A stretch of DNA of 64,000 bases, taken from contig NZ_BOSL01000009.1 in NCBI RefSeq assembly GCF_018403325.1, forward strand, positions 1 through 64,000. The letters run 5' to 3'. The DNA is from Paenibacillus vini. GTDB taxonomy: Bacteria; Bacillota; Bacilli; Paenibacillales; Paenibacillaceae. Below are positions 28,438-37,503 of the stretch, in pieces (position 1 is the first letter of the stretch; each line of letters starts with the position of its first letter). The notes under the pieces were generated by a model. The model was not told the origin of the DNA. It ran no database searches and was given only the letters and a program-made list of their open reading frames with translations. The translations under genes and the position numbers were made by a program.

Positions 28438-29970
28438 ATGAAGGAACTGCAACCGATATTGCAAATGACCGGGATTCAAAAGCAGTTTCCCGGAGTGAAA
28501 GCCTTGAGCGGAGTGGATTTTCGTCTGTTTCCCGGAGAGGTGCATGCCTTGATGGGCGAAAATGGAGCGGGCAAGTCGACGCTGATCAAAGTGCTTACCG
28601 GCGTCTATACCGCCGATCAGGGAAGCGTGGAGATGGAAGGACATGCCATTGCGGTGCACAGTCCCCAAGAAGCGCAGCGGGCGGGGATCAGCACCGTATA
28701 CCAGGAGGTGAATCTGTGCCCGAATCTGTCCGTCGCGGAGAATATTTATATCGGCAACGAACCCTGCCGCTTGGGCCGGATTCGCTGGAAAGAAATGAAC
28801 CGGAATGCCGAACGGCTGCTGCAGGAAAGGCTTCATCTTCAGATCGACGTGACCCAGCCTCTGGAATCCTATTCGGTGGCGGTGCAGCAGTTGATTGCGA
28901 TCGCCAGGGCGCTCAGCATATCCGCCAAGGTACTGATTCTGGATGAACCGACTTCCAGCTTGGATCAAAGCGAGGTCCGGCAGTTGTTTGACATCATGAG
29001 AAAGCTGAAGCAGGATGGGCTGGCCATTCTGTTCGTCACACATTTTCTGGATCAGGTGTATGAGGTTTCGGATCGGATTACGATTTTGCGGGGCGGAGAA
29101 TTCGTCGGGGAATACCTCGCTGCGGACTTGCCGAGAATCGAGCTGGTCTCGAAGATGATCGGTAAAGAGCTGGTGATGCTGGAGAAGCTTGAGACGCTAT
29201 CGAATGAGTCGGACAGCAACGATAAGAAGGATGACGTCGTAATGCTGGAAGCGGAAGGGCTTGGCCGGCAGGGTGCGATTGAGCCGTTCGACTTGCGGAT
29301 CCATCAGGGGGAAATTCTCGGCCTGGCCGGACTGCTGGGCTCGGGGCGAACCGAAATGGCCCGGCTGTTCTTCGGGGCGGACCGGCCGGACAAGGGCAGT
29401 CTCCGTTTAGCGGGAAGCGGTGCCGGGAGTATTCATACGCCAAGGCAGGCGATCGATCAGGGCATCGCCTTTTGTTCCGAGAACCGGAAGACGGAAGGTA
29501 TTATCGACGACTTGACGGTTCGGGAGAATATCGTGTTGGCGCTGCAGGCCTCCAAAGGCTGGTTCCGGAGAATCCCGCGCAAACGGCAGGAGGAGATTGC
29601 GGAGGAGTATATTTCCTTGCTGAACATTAATCCGCGGGACTCGGAGCAACTGATCCGTCATCTCAGCGGTGGGAATCAGCAAAAGGTACTACTCGCCCGC
29701 TGGCTGCTGACGGAGCCGAAGCTGCTCATCCTGGATGAGCCGACCCGGGGGATCGACATCGGGGCGAAGGCGGAAATCCAGAAGCTGGTGCTCTCACTTG
29801 CGCAGAAGGGAATGTCGGTCATCTTTATTTCTTCCGAGCTCGAAGAAGTGCTGCGGGTGAGTCATCGGATCGCCGTGTTGAGAGATCGCAGGAAGGTGAA
29901 GGAAATGACGGGAACGGAAATGAACCAGCAGCTGGTGATGCAGGCGATTGCAGGAGGGGATAAGGGATGA
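28438..29970 (+). CDS. ytfR: Sugar ABC transporter ATPase with two nucleotide-binding domains (YtfR-like)
   Basis: A 510-residue double ATPase. Domain 1 has Walker A GENGAGKSTLIK and Walker B VLILDEPTS, but its signature region (LESYSVAVQQLIAIARAL) is degenerate. Domain 2 (about 255-510) has a degenerate Walker A (GLLGSGRTEMARL), signature LSGGNQQKVLLARWL and Walker B LLILDEPTRG. This pattern is normal for the RbsA/YtfR class. Start ATG 28438 follows GGAGGGGAG. The stop overlaps the next start (ATGA). Confidence 0.92.
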   Translation: MKELQPILQMTGIQKQFPGVKALSGVDFRLFPGEVHALMGENGAGKSTLIKVLTGVYTADQGSVEMEGHAIAVHSPQEAQRAGISTVYQEVNLCPNLSVAENIYIGNEPCRLGRIRWKEMNRNAERLLQERLHLQIDVTQPLESYSVAVQQLIAIARALSISAKVLILDEPTSSLDQSEVRQLFDIMRKLKQDGLAILFVTHFLDQVYEVSDRITILRGGEFVGEYLAADLPRIELVSKMIGKELVMLEKLETLSNESDSNDKKDDVVMLEAEGLGRQGAIEPFDLRIHQGEILGLAGLLGSGRTEMARLFFGADRPDKGSLRLAGSGAGSIHTPRQAIDQGIAFCSENRKTEGIIDDLTVRENIVLALQASKGWFRRIPRKRQEEIAEEYISLLNINPRDSEQLIRHLSGGNQQKVLLARWLLTEPKLLILDEPTRGIDIGAKAEIQKLVLSLAQKGMSVIFISSELEEVLRVSHRIAVLRDRRKVKEMTGTEMNQQLVMQAIAGGDKG

Positions 29971-30998
29971 TGAAGCATCGTTTGTTTTGGCCATTGATGG
30001 TGCTTGTGGTGTTATTGTTATTTAATTTGATCTATTCGCCGGATTTTTTCTCCATTAAAATGCGGGATGGCCACCTGTACGGTAGCCTGATTGATATATT
30101 GAACTTTGGCTCACCGCTCATTCTGGTAGCGATCGGCATGACACTGGTGATCGCTACCGGCGGGATCGACCTGTCTGTCGGTTCGGTCGTGGCGATCACG
30201 GGAGCGATGGCCTGTCTCAGCATCAGCCGCGCAAACGATCAAAACGGCCTGGTCGCCGTGCTTGGAGCGGTAGGCATTGCGCTTGTTTTATCGGCTGCGC
30301 TCGGCCTTTGGAACGGATTTCTCGTGGCCCGCATCGGCATACAACCGATTATCGCCACTTTAATCCTGATGGTGGCCGGACGGGGCATCGCTCAATTGAT
30401 TACGAACGGGCAGATCATTACTGTACTCAGCCCGAAATATCAGTACATCGGGGCCGGCTCGCTGCTGACGCTGCCGTTTTCGATCTTTATCGTCGCGGCG
30501 ATGTTCGTGATCGCCTCGCTGCTCACCCGGAAGACCGCGCTCGGGCTGTTTATTGAAGCGGTCGGCTGTAAGCCGACGGCCAGCCGGCTCGCGGGTGTCC
30601 GCTCCCGGACGGTAATGCTGGCCGTGTACATGTTCTGCGGCTTGTGCGCAGGCATCGCCGGGCTGCTTCTCAGCTCCAACGTTTCCAGCGCTGATGGCAA
30701 CAATGCCGGGCTCTGGTATGAGCTCGACGCGATTCTGGCCGTTGTCATCGGAGGGACCTCCCTGACCGGCGGGCGCTTCTATCTCGCGGGTACGCTGGTC
30801 GGTGCGTTAATCATTCAGACGTTGACGACTACGATCTACATGGTGGGCGTTCCGCCGGAAATTACGCTGGTGGTTAAAGCGTTGGTCGTGCTGGCCGTCT
30901 GCCTGGTTCAGTCCGAGAAGTTCCGCGGGTTGCTGCGCGGTAGGCCGAAGGCCGGTCCTTTGCAAACCGCGAATCCGGAGGTGAAACGCCATGCTTAA
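29967..30998 (+). CDS. ytfT: Sugar ABC permease (YtfT-like)
   Basis: A 343-residue permease of the RbsC/AraH class with about ten helices. It has the class hallmarks GMTLVIATGGIDLSVGSV (about 52-69) and ELDAILAVVIGGTSLTGGRF (about 252-271). Start overlaps the ATPase stop by 4 bases, and its own end overlaps the next gene by 8 bases. It should form a heterodimer with the following permease. Confidence 0.92.
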   Translation: MMKHRLFWPLMVLVVLLLFNLIYSPDFFSIKMRDGHLYGSLIDILNFGSPLILVAIGMTLVIATGGIDLSVGSVVAITGAMACLSISRANDQNGLVAVLGAVGIALVLSAALGLWNGFLVARIGIQPIIATLILMVAGRGIAQLITNGQIITVLSPKYQYIGAGSLLTLPFSIFIVAAMFVIASLLTRKTALGLFIEAVGCKPTASRLAGVRSRTVMLAVYMFCGLCAGIAGLLLSSNVSSADGNNAGLWYELDAILAVVIGGTSLTGGRFYLAGTLVGALIIQTLTTTIYMVGVPPEITLVVKALVVLAVCLVQSEKFRGLLRGRPKAGPLQTANPEVKRHA

Positions 30999-31959
30999 AC
31001 GACAGTACATTCCGCTCTGGGTAACGATCGGCCTGTTTCTGTTGATCTTTATCGTCGGTTCCTTCCGCTATACGGGTTTCTTTTCGATGCAGGTGCTGCT
31101 TAACCTGTTGATCGACAACGCCTTCCTACTGATCGCGGCTGTCGGCATGACCTTCGTGATCGTTTCAGGTGGAATCGACTTGTCCGTAGGCTCTATGATC
31201 GCTTTGACGACGATGGTATCCGCGAGCCTGCTGCAGCAAGGCTGGCCGCCAATGATCGTTATCCTGCTCGTCTTGATCATCGGCGTATTGTTCGGAACCG
31301 CCATGGGGGCGATTATCCATTACTTTAACATCCAGCCGTTCATCGTAACTTTGGCGGGGATGTTTCTCGCACGGGGGCTCTGCTATGTCATCAGCATTAA
31401 CACGATAACGATCGATAATGCTTTTTACACGTCGGTTGCTCAGACGAAAATCAAACTGCCGGGCGGAAGCTTCATTTCGATCAGCGTCCTGATCGCGCTG
31501 GCCGTGGTAGCTATGGGCATCTATCTGGCCCACTATACGAAATTCGGTCGCAACACCTACGCCGTCGGCGGCAGCGAGCCGTCCTCGATGTTAATGGGAT
31601 TGCCCGTGGCCCGCACGAAAATGATGGTGTTCGGCTTTAGCGGCTTCTGCTCTGCGCTGGCGGGCATCGTGTTTACCTTCTACATGCTGTCCGGCTACGG
31701 ACTGCATGCCAACGGCATGGAGCTCGACGTTATCGCGGCGGTCGTGATCGGAGGAACACTCCTCACCGGCGGCGTCGGATACGTGGTGGGCACCTTCTTC
31801 GGCGTCCTGATCCAAGGCGTCATTCAGACGATCATCAGCTTTGAAGGGACGCTCAGCTCCTGGTGGACGCGGATCGTGATCGGCGTGCTGCTGCTGCTGT
31901 TCATCCTGCTGCAAAGGCTGCTGGGCGAGCGCCGCCTGACGGGGCGAAGCTCGGGGTGA
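30991..31959 (+). CDS. yjfF: Sugar ABC permease (YjfF-like)
   Basis: A 322-residue second permease of the same class, with GMTFVIVSGGIDLSVGSMIAL (about 52-72) and MELDVIAAVVIGGTLLTGGVGY (about 242-263). It overlaps the upstream gene by 8 bases and is the last gene of the importer operon. No terminator is obvious until the element-bearing gap that follows. Confidence 0.92.
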   Translation: MLKRQYIPLWVTIGLFLLIFIVGSFRYTGFFSMQVLLNLLIDNAFLLIAAVGMTFVIVSGGIDLSVGSMIALTTMVSASLLQQGWPPMIVILLVLIIGVLFGTAMGAIIHYFNIQPFIVTLAGMFLARGLCYVISINTITIDNAFYTSVAQTKIKLPGGSFISISVLIALAVVAMGIYLAHYTKFGRNTYAVGGSEPSSMLMGLPVARTKMMVFGFSGFCSALAGIVFTFYMLSGYGLHANGMELDVIAAVVIGGTLLTGGVGYVVGTFFGVLIQGVIQTIISFEGTLSSWWTRIVIGVLLLLFILLQRLLGERRLTGRSSG

Positions 31960-32163
31960 GGATGGAAGTTTGCGCTAAGTTGGCTAAATATGGGGAGATA
32001 CTGGCGCAAAGTATAGGCTAGATTTGAGGAAATTGGGGTAAGTATGGATTCGGAATAAGGTAGGTATGGGCGGATATAGGCAATGGGTGGATTAGGAATA
32101 GGCTGATTTCGGCAATGTCTGGTCGAGGGTGCTAGGTATGGATTCCAAGGTATTCAATCGATG

Positions 32164-32346
32164 ATTGGATATTATCCAATGAAATTAGCTCGAAACTAAG
32201 GAATCCCTTCGTTGATTGGACTTTTTCCAATGACCGGAGCCAAGATTCCCCCAAAACACCTCTCTTCGGTGATTCTCATTGGAAATTATCCAATGAAAAT
32301 CCACTTAGCTGCCCTTTTCCATTATTCTTATTGGAAAAATTCCAAT
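32164..32346. repeat. Tetra-palindrome intergenic element, family B
   Basis: Four 17-bp palindromes ATTGGA-N5-TCCAAT lie at 32164-32180, 32215-32231, 32278-32294 and 32330-32346 (start distances 51, 63, 52 bp). The sequence is unrelated to families A and C but the geometry is the same. The stretch 31960-32163 before it is AT/G-rich with repeated TAGGTATGG-like words and holds no gene. Confidence 0.82.
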
Positions 32347-32471
32347 GAGACTTACAAATAGGGAACTGCAACAGCCTGGGGAAATCGACTAAGGGTGAAT
32401 ATTGGTGGCAACGACCAATCCGGTCCTGGTCAACCCCGACCGAGCTCTACGGATACCCCGGTTTACCGATA

Positions 32472-32505
32472 GAAAAAACCTGATGCTCCAGTCTCAGGTT
32501 TTTTC
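32472..32505. terminator. Rho-independent terminator
   Basis: GAAAAAACCTGA (32472-32483) pairs exactly with TCAGGTTTTTTC (32494-32505). It ends the importer operon on the plus strand. The A/T symmetry makes it possibly bidirectional. Confidence 0.85.
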
Positions 32506-32573
32506 GCTCTTTTCTCCAAGGCTGGCTTGTGGTAAGAATGGCTTATAGATACTTGATCAGGGAGGCGAGCGGC

Positions 32574-33749
32574 TTGAGCGAACAGAACCCGAAGCAATAT
32601 ATAGAGCATTATTCAATACTATTCACAACGCAATCCCAAGCGCATTCCCATAAGCCTTCCATAACGCAACATACTAGACGTTTCCAAGTACATATCCTGC
32701 TTCCTCTTTTTACGCTGCTCATATTGGCTGGATTTGCCATTTTGGCGGGCTGCGAATCGCCGGGGACTCCGGCTTCACAGACAGGGGCCGGTACCGGCGG
32801 TGTCGATTCACCCCTTACTCCTACGGTCGGAACGGTGCCGGCGGAGGGGCAGCTCACTACGGGCAAACGGCAAATTGTGCTCGGTTTTTCTCAGCTTGGC
32901 ACGGAGAGCGACTGGCGCAACGCCAACAGTCAATCGGTCAAGGAGGCGGCGGAGGAGGCGGGAATCGAGCTCATTTTTGAAAACGCGGAGCAGTCGCAAA
33001 AGAAGCAATTTGAAGCGGTCCGCGGCTTTATTTCCCGTAAGGTAGATGTGATTGCGATCGCCCCTGTCGTTCAATCGGGCTGGGATCCGATTCTGGATGA
33101 GGCGCAGCAGGCGGGGATTCCGGTCATTATTGTGGACCGGGCGGTTGATGTGGAAGACGCGTCGAAATATGTGACCCTCATCGGTTCGGATTTTTATGAA
33201 GAAGGGGAAAAAGCAGGGAAATTCCTGGTGGACAAAATGGCCGGGACGGAAGGGCCTGTCGGCATTGTGGAGTTGAAAGGGACAGCGGGCTCCACCCCCT
33301 CCATCGACCGGGGACGAGGGTTTGCGGATACGCTTCAGGGGCACGCCAAGTTTAAGGTGCTGCAGAGCGAATACGCCGATTTTACCCATGAGCAGGGAAG
33401 GGAAGTTATGAAATCGTTTCTGCAAGAGTTCGGAGACGGCATCGGGGTGTTGTATGCCCACAACGATGATATGGCGCTGGGCGCGATTGAAGCGATTGAA
33501 GCATACGGACTGAAGCCGGGGAAGGACATTGTAATTACTTCCGTGGACGGTACACGCAGGGCGCTGGAGAGCATGATCGCAGGCAAAATTAATGCAGTGG
33601 TGGAATGTAACCCGCTCCTGGGACCGAACCTGATGCAGGCGGTGAATGAATTGATGGAGGGACGCACGCTCCCGAAAAAAATCGTCACCCCGGAAAGCGT
33701 CTTTACCGAAGTGACCGCCGAATTGGAGGTAAACAACCGCAAATATTAG
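32574..33749 (+). CDS. Second YtfQ-like sugar-binding lipoprotein (orphan)
   Basis: A 391-residue protein if the TTG at 32574 (behind GGGAGG) is used; GTG 32529 and ATG 32538 are alternatives with no ribosome site. A hydrophobic segment (about 41-57) ends in LAGC with Cys60, so the cytoplasmic stretch before the lipobox is unusually long. The mature part parallels the protein at 27257-28315 (GFSQLGTESDWRNANSQS, VIAIAPVVQSGWDPIL, VELKGTAGSTPSIDRGRGFAD, YAHNDDMALGAIEAIEAYGLKPG). No permease adjoins it, so it may feed the upstream importer with another sugar or act as a sensor. A LacI regulator follows 70 bases later. Confidence 0.8.
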   Translation: MSEQNPKQYIEHYSILFTTQSQAHSHKPSITQHTRRFQVHILLPLFTLLILAGFAILAGCESPGTPASQTGAGTGGVDSPLTPTVGTVPAEGQLTTGKRQIVLGFSQLGTESDWRNANSQSVKEAAEEAGIELIFENAEQSQKKQFEAVRGFISRKVDVIAIAPVVQSGWDPILDEAQQAGIPVIIVDRAVDVEDASKYVTLIGSDFYEEGEKAGKFLVDKMAGTEGPVGIVELKGTAGSTPSIDRGRGFADTLQGHAKFKVLQSEYADFTHEQGREVMKSFLQEFGDGIGVLYAHNDDMALGAIEAIEAYGLKPGKDIVITSVDGTRRALESMIAGKINAVVECNPLLGPNLMQAVNELMEGRTLPKKIVTPESVFTEVTAELEVNNRKY

Positions 33750-33819
33750 ATATGGAGGGCACGGGGCGCTATACTATTTTCAGGAACCATTATAAATATC
33801 GTCTGGAGAGAGTAACCCT

Positions 33820-34770
33820 ATGGCAAATATCCATGAAATCGCCAGGCTGGCCGGCGTATCCGTATCTACCGTCTCCCGTGTGCTGAACCATCACAAATAT
33901 GTATCGGAAGAAAAGCGGACCGCGGTCCTGAAAGTCATTGAAGAAATGAACTACACACCCAACCGGAATGCCGTCGATTTAATCCGCGGAGAGACGAAGA
34001 AAATCGGGGTCATTATCCCCTATACGAATAATCAGGCATTCGATCAACTTTTGCACGGGGTGCTCAACCGGTCCGTGGAGAACGATTACGCAATCATGGT
34101 GCTGCCCACCAAATATAATCCGGATAAAGAAATCGAACACTTATTTATGCTGAAAAATAAATTGCTGGACGCCATCATCATCACGTCGCGGGCCAACCCT
34201 TGGGAGAATATCCTTCCTTTTACCGAGTACGGATCGGTGATTTCCTGCGAATATACGGAACATCCGGAAATCGGCTGCTCTTATATGGACCGGTACGCCG
34301 CGTATCTTGAAGTTTTTCAATTGTTAAAAAAGATGGGGCACCGGAACATCGCCTTTACCACCGCACGGGGCACCGAAAGCGTCAGCACCCGTCAAACGAT
34401 TGCGGCCTATGAGAAGGTGTTCGGACAGTTTGATCCGGTTTACCGGCAGTCCGATTGCTTCAGCTTTGAAGACGGAATGGCGGCGGGCCAGCGGCTGCTC
34501 GGAATAAATCCGAGACCGACGGCAATATATGCGAACGGGGATGAGGTTGCCGGCGGAATCTACAAGTATGCCAGATCGGTTGGCTTGAGTATCCCGGAAG
34601 ATCTGGCCATTATCGGGCAAGAAAATCAGCCGGTCGGCGTCGGACTCGACATTTCTACCTTAGATCATCAACTGGTTAAGGTCGGGGAACAAGCTTTTGA
34701 TCTGGCCATGATCAAATCCAAAGCCAAAGTGGAGACGCCTTATAAAATGATCCTTCGCTCCTCTATTTAG
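33820..34770 (+). CDS. LacI-family transcriptional regulator
   Basis: A 316-residue repressor. The HTH is at residues 3-48 (IHEIARLAGVSVSTVSRVLNHHKYVSEEKR), followed by a type 1 periplasmic-binding fold (IGVIIPYTNNQAFDQLLHGVLN, and AIIGQENQPVGVGLDISTLDHQLVKVGEQA). It is somewhat shorter than the usual 330-340 residues but ends normally (MILRSSI). Start ATG 33820 follows GGAGAGAG. Probable target is the preceding binding-protein gene or the following phosphatase; no operator palindrome is evident. Confidence 0.88.
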   Translation: MANIHEIARLAGVSVSTVSRVLNHHKYVSEEKRTAVLKVIEEMNYTPNRNAVDLIRGETKKIGVIIPYTNNQAFDQLLHGVLNRSVENDYAIMVLPTKYNPDKEIEHLFMLKNKLLDAIIITSRANPWENILPFTEYGSVISCEYTEHPEIGCSYMDRYAAYLEVFQLLKKMGHRNIAFTTARGTESVSTRQTIAAYEKVFGQFDPVYRQSDCFSFEDGMAAGQRLLGINPRPTAIYANGDEVAGGIYKYARSVGLSIPEDLAIIGQENQPVGVGLDISTLDHQLVKVGEQAFDLAMIKSKAKVETPYKMILRSSI

Positions 34771-34852
34771 GGATTGACCTGAAATCCATTTCATCTTTTA
34801 TGCTGGAATAGGTTTGAAGGAAGGCATACCAATAGCGGGAGGATGAGAAAAG

Positions 34853-35473
34853 ATGTACACATCTATTATTTATGACGTTGACGGTACTTTGATCGATACG
34901 GAACACGCTGTTCTGGGATCGCTGCAAAAAATGCTGTCCCTCGATTACGGGATCGAGATGGATACGCAGGATCTGAGGTTTGTCCTGGGCATCCCGGGAG
35001 CTGTAGCGTTACCCAGACTCGGTATCATCAACATTGAAGAGGCTAATGACCGCTGGAACCGTTACATGAAGGATTTCTATTCCACCATGAGCGTATTTGA
35101 CGGGATTTCTCAAGTGCTGAGGACGCTGAGTCAAAGGGATTTTAAACAGGGAATCGTAACTTCCAAAACGGGCGAGGAATTGAGAGATGACTTTATACCG
35201 TTCGGGCTGATGGAGTATTTACCCTACAAGGTCTGCGCCGAGGATACTGAACAACATAAACCCAATCCTGAGCCTTTGCTAAAATATTTGGAGATTTCAG
35301 GTTCGGATCCTAAAAGCTCCATTTATATCGGTGATACGATCTATGATTGCGAATGCGCCAGAGATGCGGGAGTTGATTTTGCCCTGGCTCTGTGGGGGTG
35401 TAACAATCACGAGTCTATTCCAGCTAAATATAAATTGATCCGGCCCGAGAGCCTACTGGAACTCCTGGTTTAA
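34853..35473 (+). CDS. HAD-superfamily phosphatase (phosphoglycolate phosphatase/PgmB type)
   Basis: A 206-residue HAD hydrolase: motif I YDVDGTLID (D9, D11), a helical cap (about 15-80), motif II VTSKT, motif III lysine in KPNPEP and motif IV YIGDTIYDCECARDAG. Either sugar-phosphate phosphatase or mutase is possible. Start ATG 34853 follows GGGAGGATGAG. It stands 82 bases after the LacI regulator gene and may share its transcript. Confidence 0.85.
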   Translation: MYTSIIYDVDGTLIDTEHAVLGSLQKMLSLDYGIEMDTQDLRFVLGIPGAVALPRLGIINIEEANDRWNRYMKDFYSTMSVFDGISQVLRTLSQRDFKQGIVTSKTGEELRDDFIPFGLMEYLPYKVCAEDTEQHKPNPEPLLKYLEISGSDPKSSIYIGDTIYDCECARDAGVDFALALWGCNNHESIPAKYKLIRPESLLELLV

Positions 35474-35487
35474 TTGCAGGAATTCGT

Positions 35488-35506
35488 AGGCCTCAGGCCT
35501 TTTTTT
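35488..35506 (+). terminator. Short terminator after HAD gene
   Basis: AGGCC-TCA-GGCCT (35488-35500) followed by six further T. The stem is only 5 bp, so it is weak. Confidence 0.5.
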
Positions 35507-35531
35507 ATGCGTTGGGAGGGTTAATCCCGCT

Positions 35532-35729
35532 TTAATCTTCTTCCCAGAACAGATCATTTAACGTCCTGGACAGTGCCTTGCAGATAGCGACGCATAAACT
35601 GAGAGACGGGTTGTACTTGCCGAGTTCGATAAGACCGATCGTTTGCCGGGACACGCCCACCAGCTGGGCCAATTCATCCTGGGACAGATCTTTTTCTACC
35701 CGGGCCATCTTTAACTTGAGATTTTTCAT
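35532..35729 (-). CDS. Small XRE/Cro-type HTH regulator
   Basis: A 65-residue protein that is almost entirely one HTH (LSQDELAQLVGVSRQTIGLIELGKYNPSL), ending in LNDLFWEED as in the small XRE regulators paired with membrane proteins in Bacilli. I chose ATG 35729 (MKNLKLKMARV) on family grounds. A TTG at 35756 that overlaps the upstream stop is the alternative and would give 74 residues. It is the second gene of a two-gene operon with the membrane protein and probably represses the palindromic promoter upstream. Confidence 0.85.
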   Translation of the reverse strand: MKNLKLKMARVEKDLSQDELAQLVGVSRQTIGLIELGKYNPSLSLCVAICKALSRTLNDLFWEED

Positions 35730-35752
35730 AAGGCTATATCCGATCCCTTTCT

Positions 35753-36265
35753 TCAAGAATCCAGCAGATCATCATCGGAGGCTTTTTTGCTTGCTTTGTT
35801 AGCTAAGGAGTGAGAGACGGCAAGAAAGCCGATAAAGAACGGCAGATAGATCATGAGCGAAGCCATAAAGACAATGAAGAAATACCAGGCTTGGTTCAAG
35901 AAGGTGCCGTCTGCGTACAGAATCGCACTGCGGATGCCGAAGAACAAGGAGATCGCAAGGCCGATGCCGAGGCCGGTCAAAATATTTTTGAGACTGTAGG
36001 ACATTTTACTCCGGTTATCGTGAGCCTCGACCTCGTCAGAATAGATCCCGAGCATGACGGTACGGATCGTGTAATACAGATTGCCCGCCGACACAATCAC
36101 GAGTTCGGTTATAAAGGACTCCCAACCGCTCTGGAATACCAGCACTTTCAAGAATAAGGAAAGATTGCATATGACCATTACCACCAAGTAGGACTCTTTG
36201 AAAATTTTGTTTCTAAGATGGAGAATGCGCTCATCGACCAGCTTGTTTTTGGCGAATAACTTCAT
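35753..36265 (-). CDS. Membrane protein paired with XRE regulator (DUF6773-like)
   Basis: A 170-residue protein with four predicted helices (about 27-48, 50-70, 95-118, 125-150), with charged ends (MKLFAKNKLVDERI and KASKKASDDDLLDS). It resembles the membrane partners of small XRE regulators, for which no function is established. ATG 36265 is preferred because AAAGGGG precedes it by about 11 bases; an upstream ATG at 36286 would place that site inside the gene. Confidence 0.7.
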   Translation of the reverse strand: MKLFAKNKLVDERILHLRNKIFKESYLVVMVICNLSLFLKVLVFQSGWESFITELVIVSAGNLYYTIRTVMLGIYSDEVEAHDNRSKMSYSLKNILTGLGIGLAISLFFGIRSAILYADGTFLNQAWYFFIVFMASLMIYLPFFIGFLAVSHSLANKASKKASDDDLLDS

Positions 36266-36319
36266 CGTGATCAAAACCCCTTTCATGGGTATAATTCCTT
36301 TTTTGAAGGTTATGGTTGA

Positions 36320-36361
36320 ATTATAATAATATAATCACCAAAATGCAATATATATATTGCA
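36320..36361 (-). promoter_or_regulatory. Promoter with overlapping 18-bp palindromic operator
   Basis: On the minus strand the -35 box TTGCAT and the -10 box TATAAT (36320-36325) are 17 bp apart. The -35 box is the end of a perfect 18-bp palindrome, TGCAATATATATATTGCA (36344-36361). Binding there by the XRE protein would block RNA polymerase, so autorepression is the simplest reading. Confidence 0.7.
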
Positions 36362-36499
36362 AAATAGTTAATAAAAGTTGCAGTGTTCATTACGCGAAGA
36401 GAAGATGCCCAACTAATGCGGCAGGAATCCAAGGGTTTTTGCAGAATTGAAATAATGGAGCATCATAACCCTGTAACAATACAGGCTTGAGAGGAGACC

Positions 36500-37270
36500 A
36501 TGGCAGTGTTGAATATCGACTTAACGGGAAAAATCGCGCTGATTACCGGAGCCACAGGACAGCTTGGCAGAATCATGACCCGGACATTGGCTCAGTGCGG
36601 AGCGAAAGTAGCCATCCATTATATGAGCAACGCAGGAAAAGCACGCGAATTGCTTCAAGAGATTGAAGAAGCCGGTGGACAAGCCATGATCGTCCAAGGC
36701 GACATTACGAAAAAAGAGCAGATCGAGAACATGAAGGCACAGATTCGCGAGCAGCTTGGCGATCCCGATATCGTGGTTGCGAATGCCGTTGTGCAATACG
36801 GATGGACTTCCGTTTTGGAACAGTCGCCGGAAGATTATGTGAGCCAGTTTGAATCCTGCGTCATGCAGAACGTATTTTTGGCCAAAGCTTTTATTCCGGG
36901 GATGATCGACAAAGGTTGGGGACGAATGATCGGGATCAATACCGAGTGCGCTATGCAAAACTTCCCGAGCCAATCCGCCTATACGGCAGGCAAACGGGGG
37001 ATGGACGGCGTGTATCGCGTCTTGGCCAAGGAGGTAGGCGCGCATCAAATTACCGTAAACCAGGTTGCTCCGGGATGGACGATCAGCGAAAAAGATCGCG
37101 GTGCACACGACCTGAATGACGCCGCTTATGTGGAACAGGTACCTCTGAAGCGCAGAGGTGAGGATCAGGATATCGCGAATGCGGTCGCTTTTTTGGCATC
37201 CGATCTGGCCGGATTTATTACCGGGGCTTACATTCCGGTCAATGGCGGAAACGTAATGCCTGCGATCTGA
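36500..37270 (+). CDS. Short-chain dehydrogenase/reductase (SDR)
   Basis: A 256-residue NAD(P)-dependent oxidoreductase of the classical SDR class: cofactor motif TGATGQLG (about 17-24), then ANAVVQYG in place of NNAG, and the active-site YTAGK. Thirteen residues before the Tyr, where Ser is usual, there is Thr (INTEC). PGW and the C-terminal GAYIPVNGGNV follow. Likely a sugar alcohol or 3-oxoacyl reductase; the substrate is not readable. The start ATG 36500 follows GAGAGGAG. It stands alone, with a terminator after it. Confidence 0.85.
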   Translation: MAVLNIDLTGKIALITGATGQLGRIMTRTLAQCGAKVAIHYMSNAGKARELLQEIEEAGGQAMIVQGDITKKEQIENMKAQIREQLGDPDIVVANAVVQYGWTSVLEQSPEDYVSQFESCVMQNVFLAKAFIPGMIDKGWGRMIGINTECAMQNFPSQSAYTAGKRGMDGVYRVLAKEVGAHQITVNQVAPGWTISEKDRGAHDLNDAAYVEQVPLKRRGEDQDIANAVAFLASDLAGFITGAYIPVNGGNVMPAI

Positions 37271-37295
37271 TCCAACTAAAATGACATAAAATTGT

Positions 37296-37344
37296 AAAGA
37301 ATCTTTGACTTCCGTATCGGCGGGAGTTCAAAGGTTCTTTTTTT
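37296..37344 (+). terminator. Rho-independent terminator after SDR gene
   Basis: AAAGAATCTTTGACTTCC (37296-37313) pairs with a near-perfect complement at 37322-37340, followed by a run of T. Confidence 0.8.
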
Positions 37345-37503
37345 GTTGGAAATTTTGCAGGTGCCAGCATTCGACAAAATCACCTTATTTCCACCTCTTC
37401 CTTATATAGTAAAAAATTGCTATCATGAAGCAAATATAGGATTTGGCCAAGCCAATACTGTCGGAAACCATTAAAGAGCGGGATCAACGTGAGGAGTGAG
37501 AAT

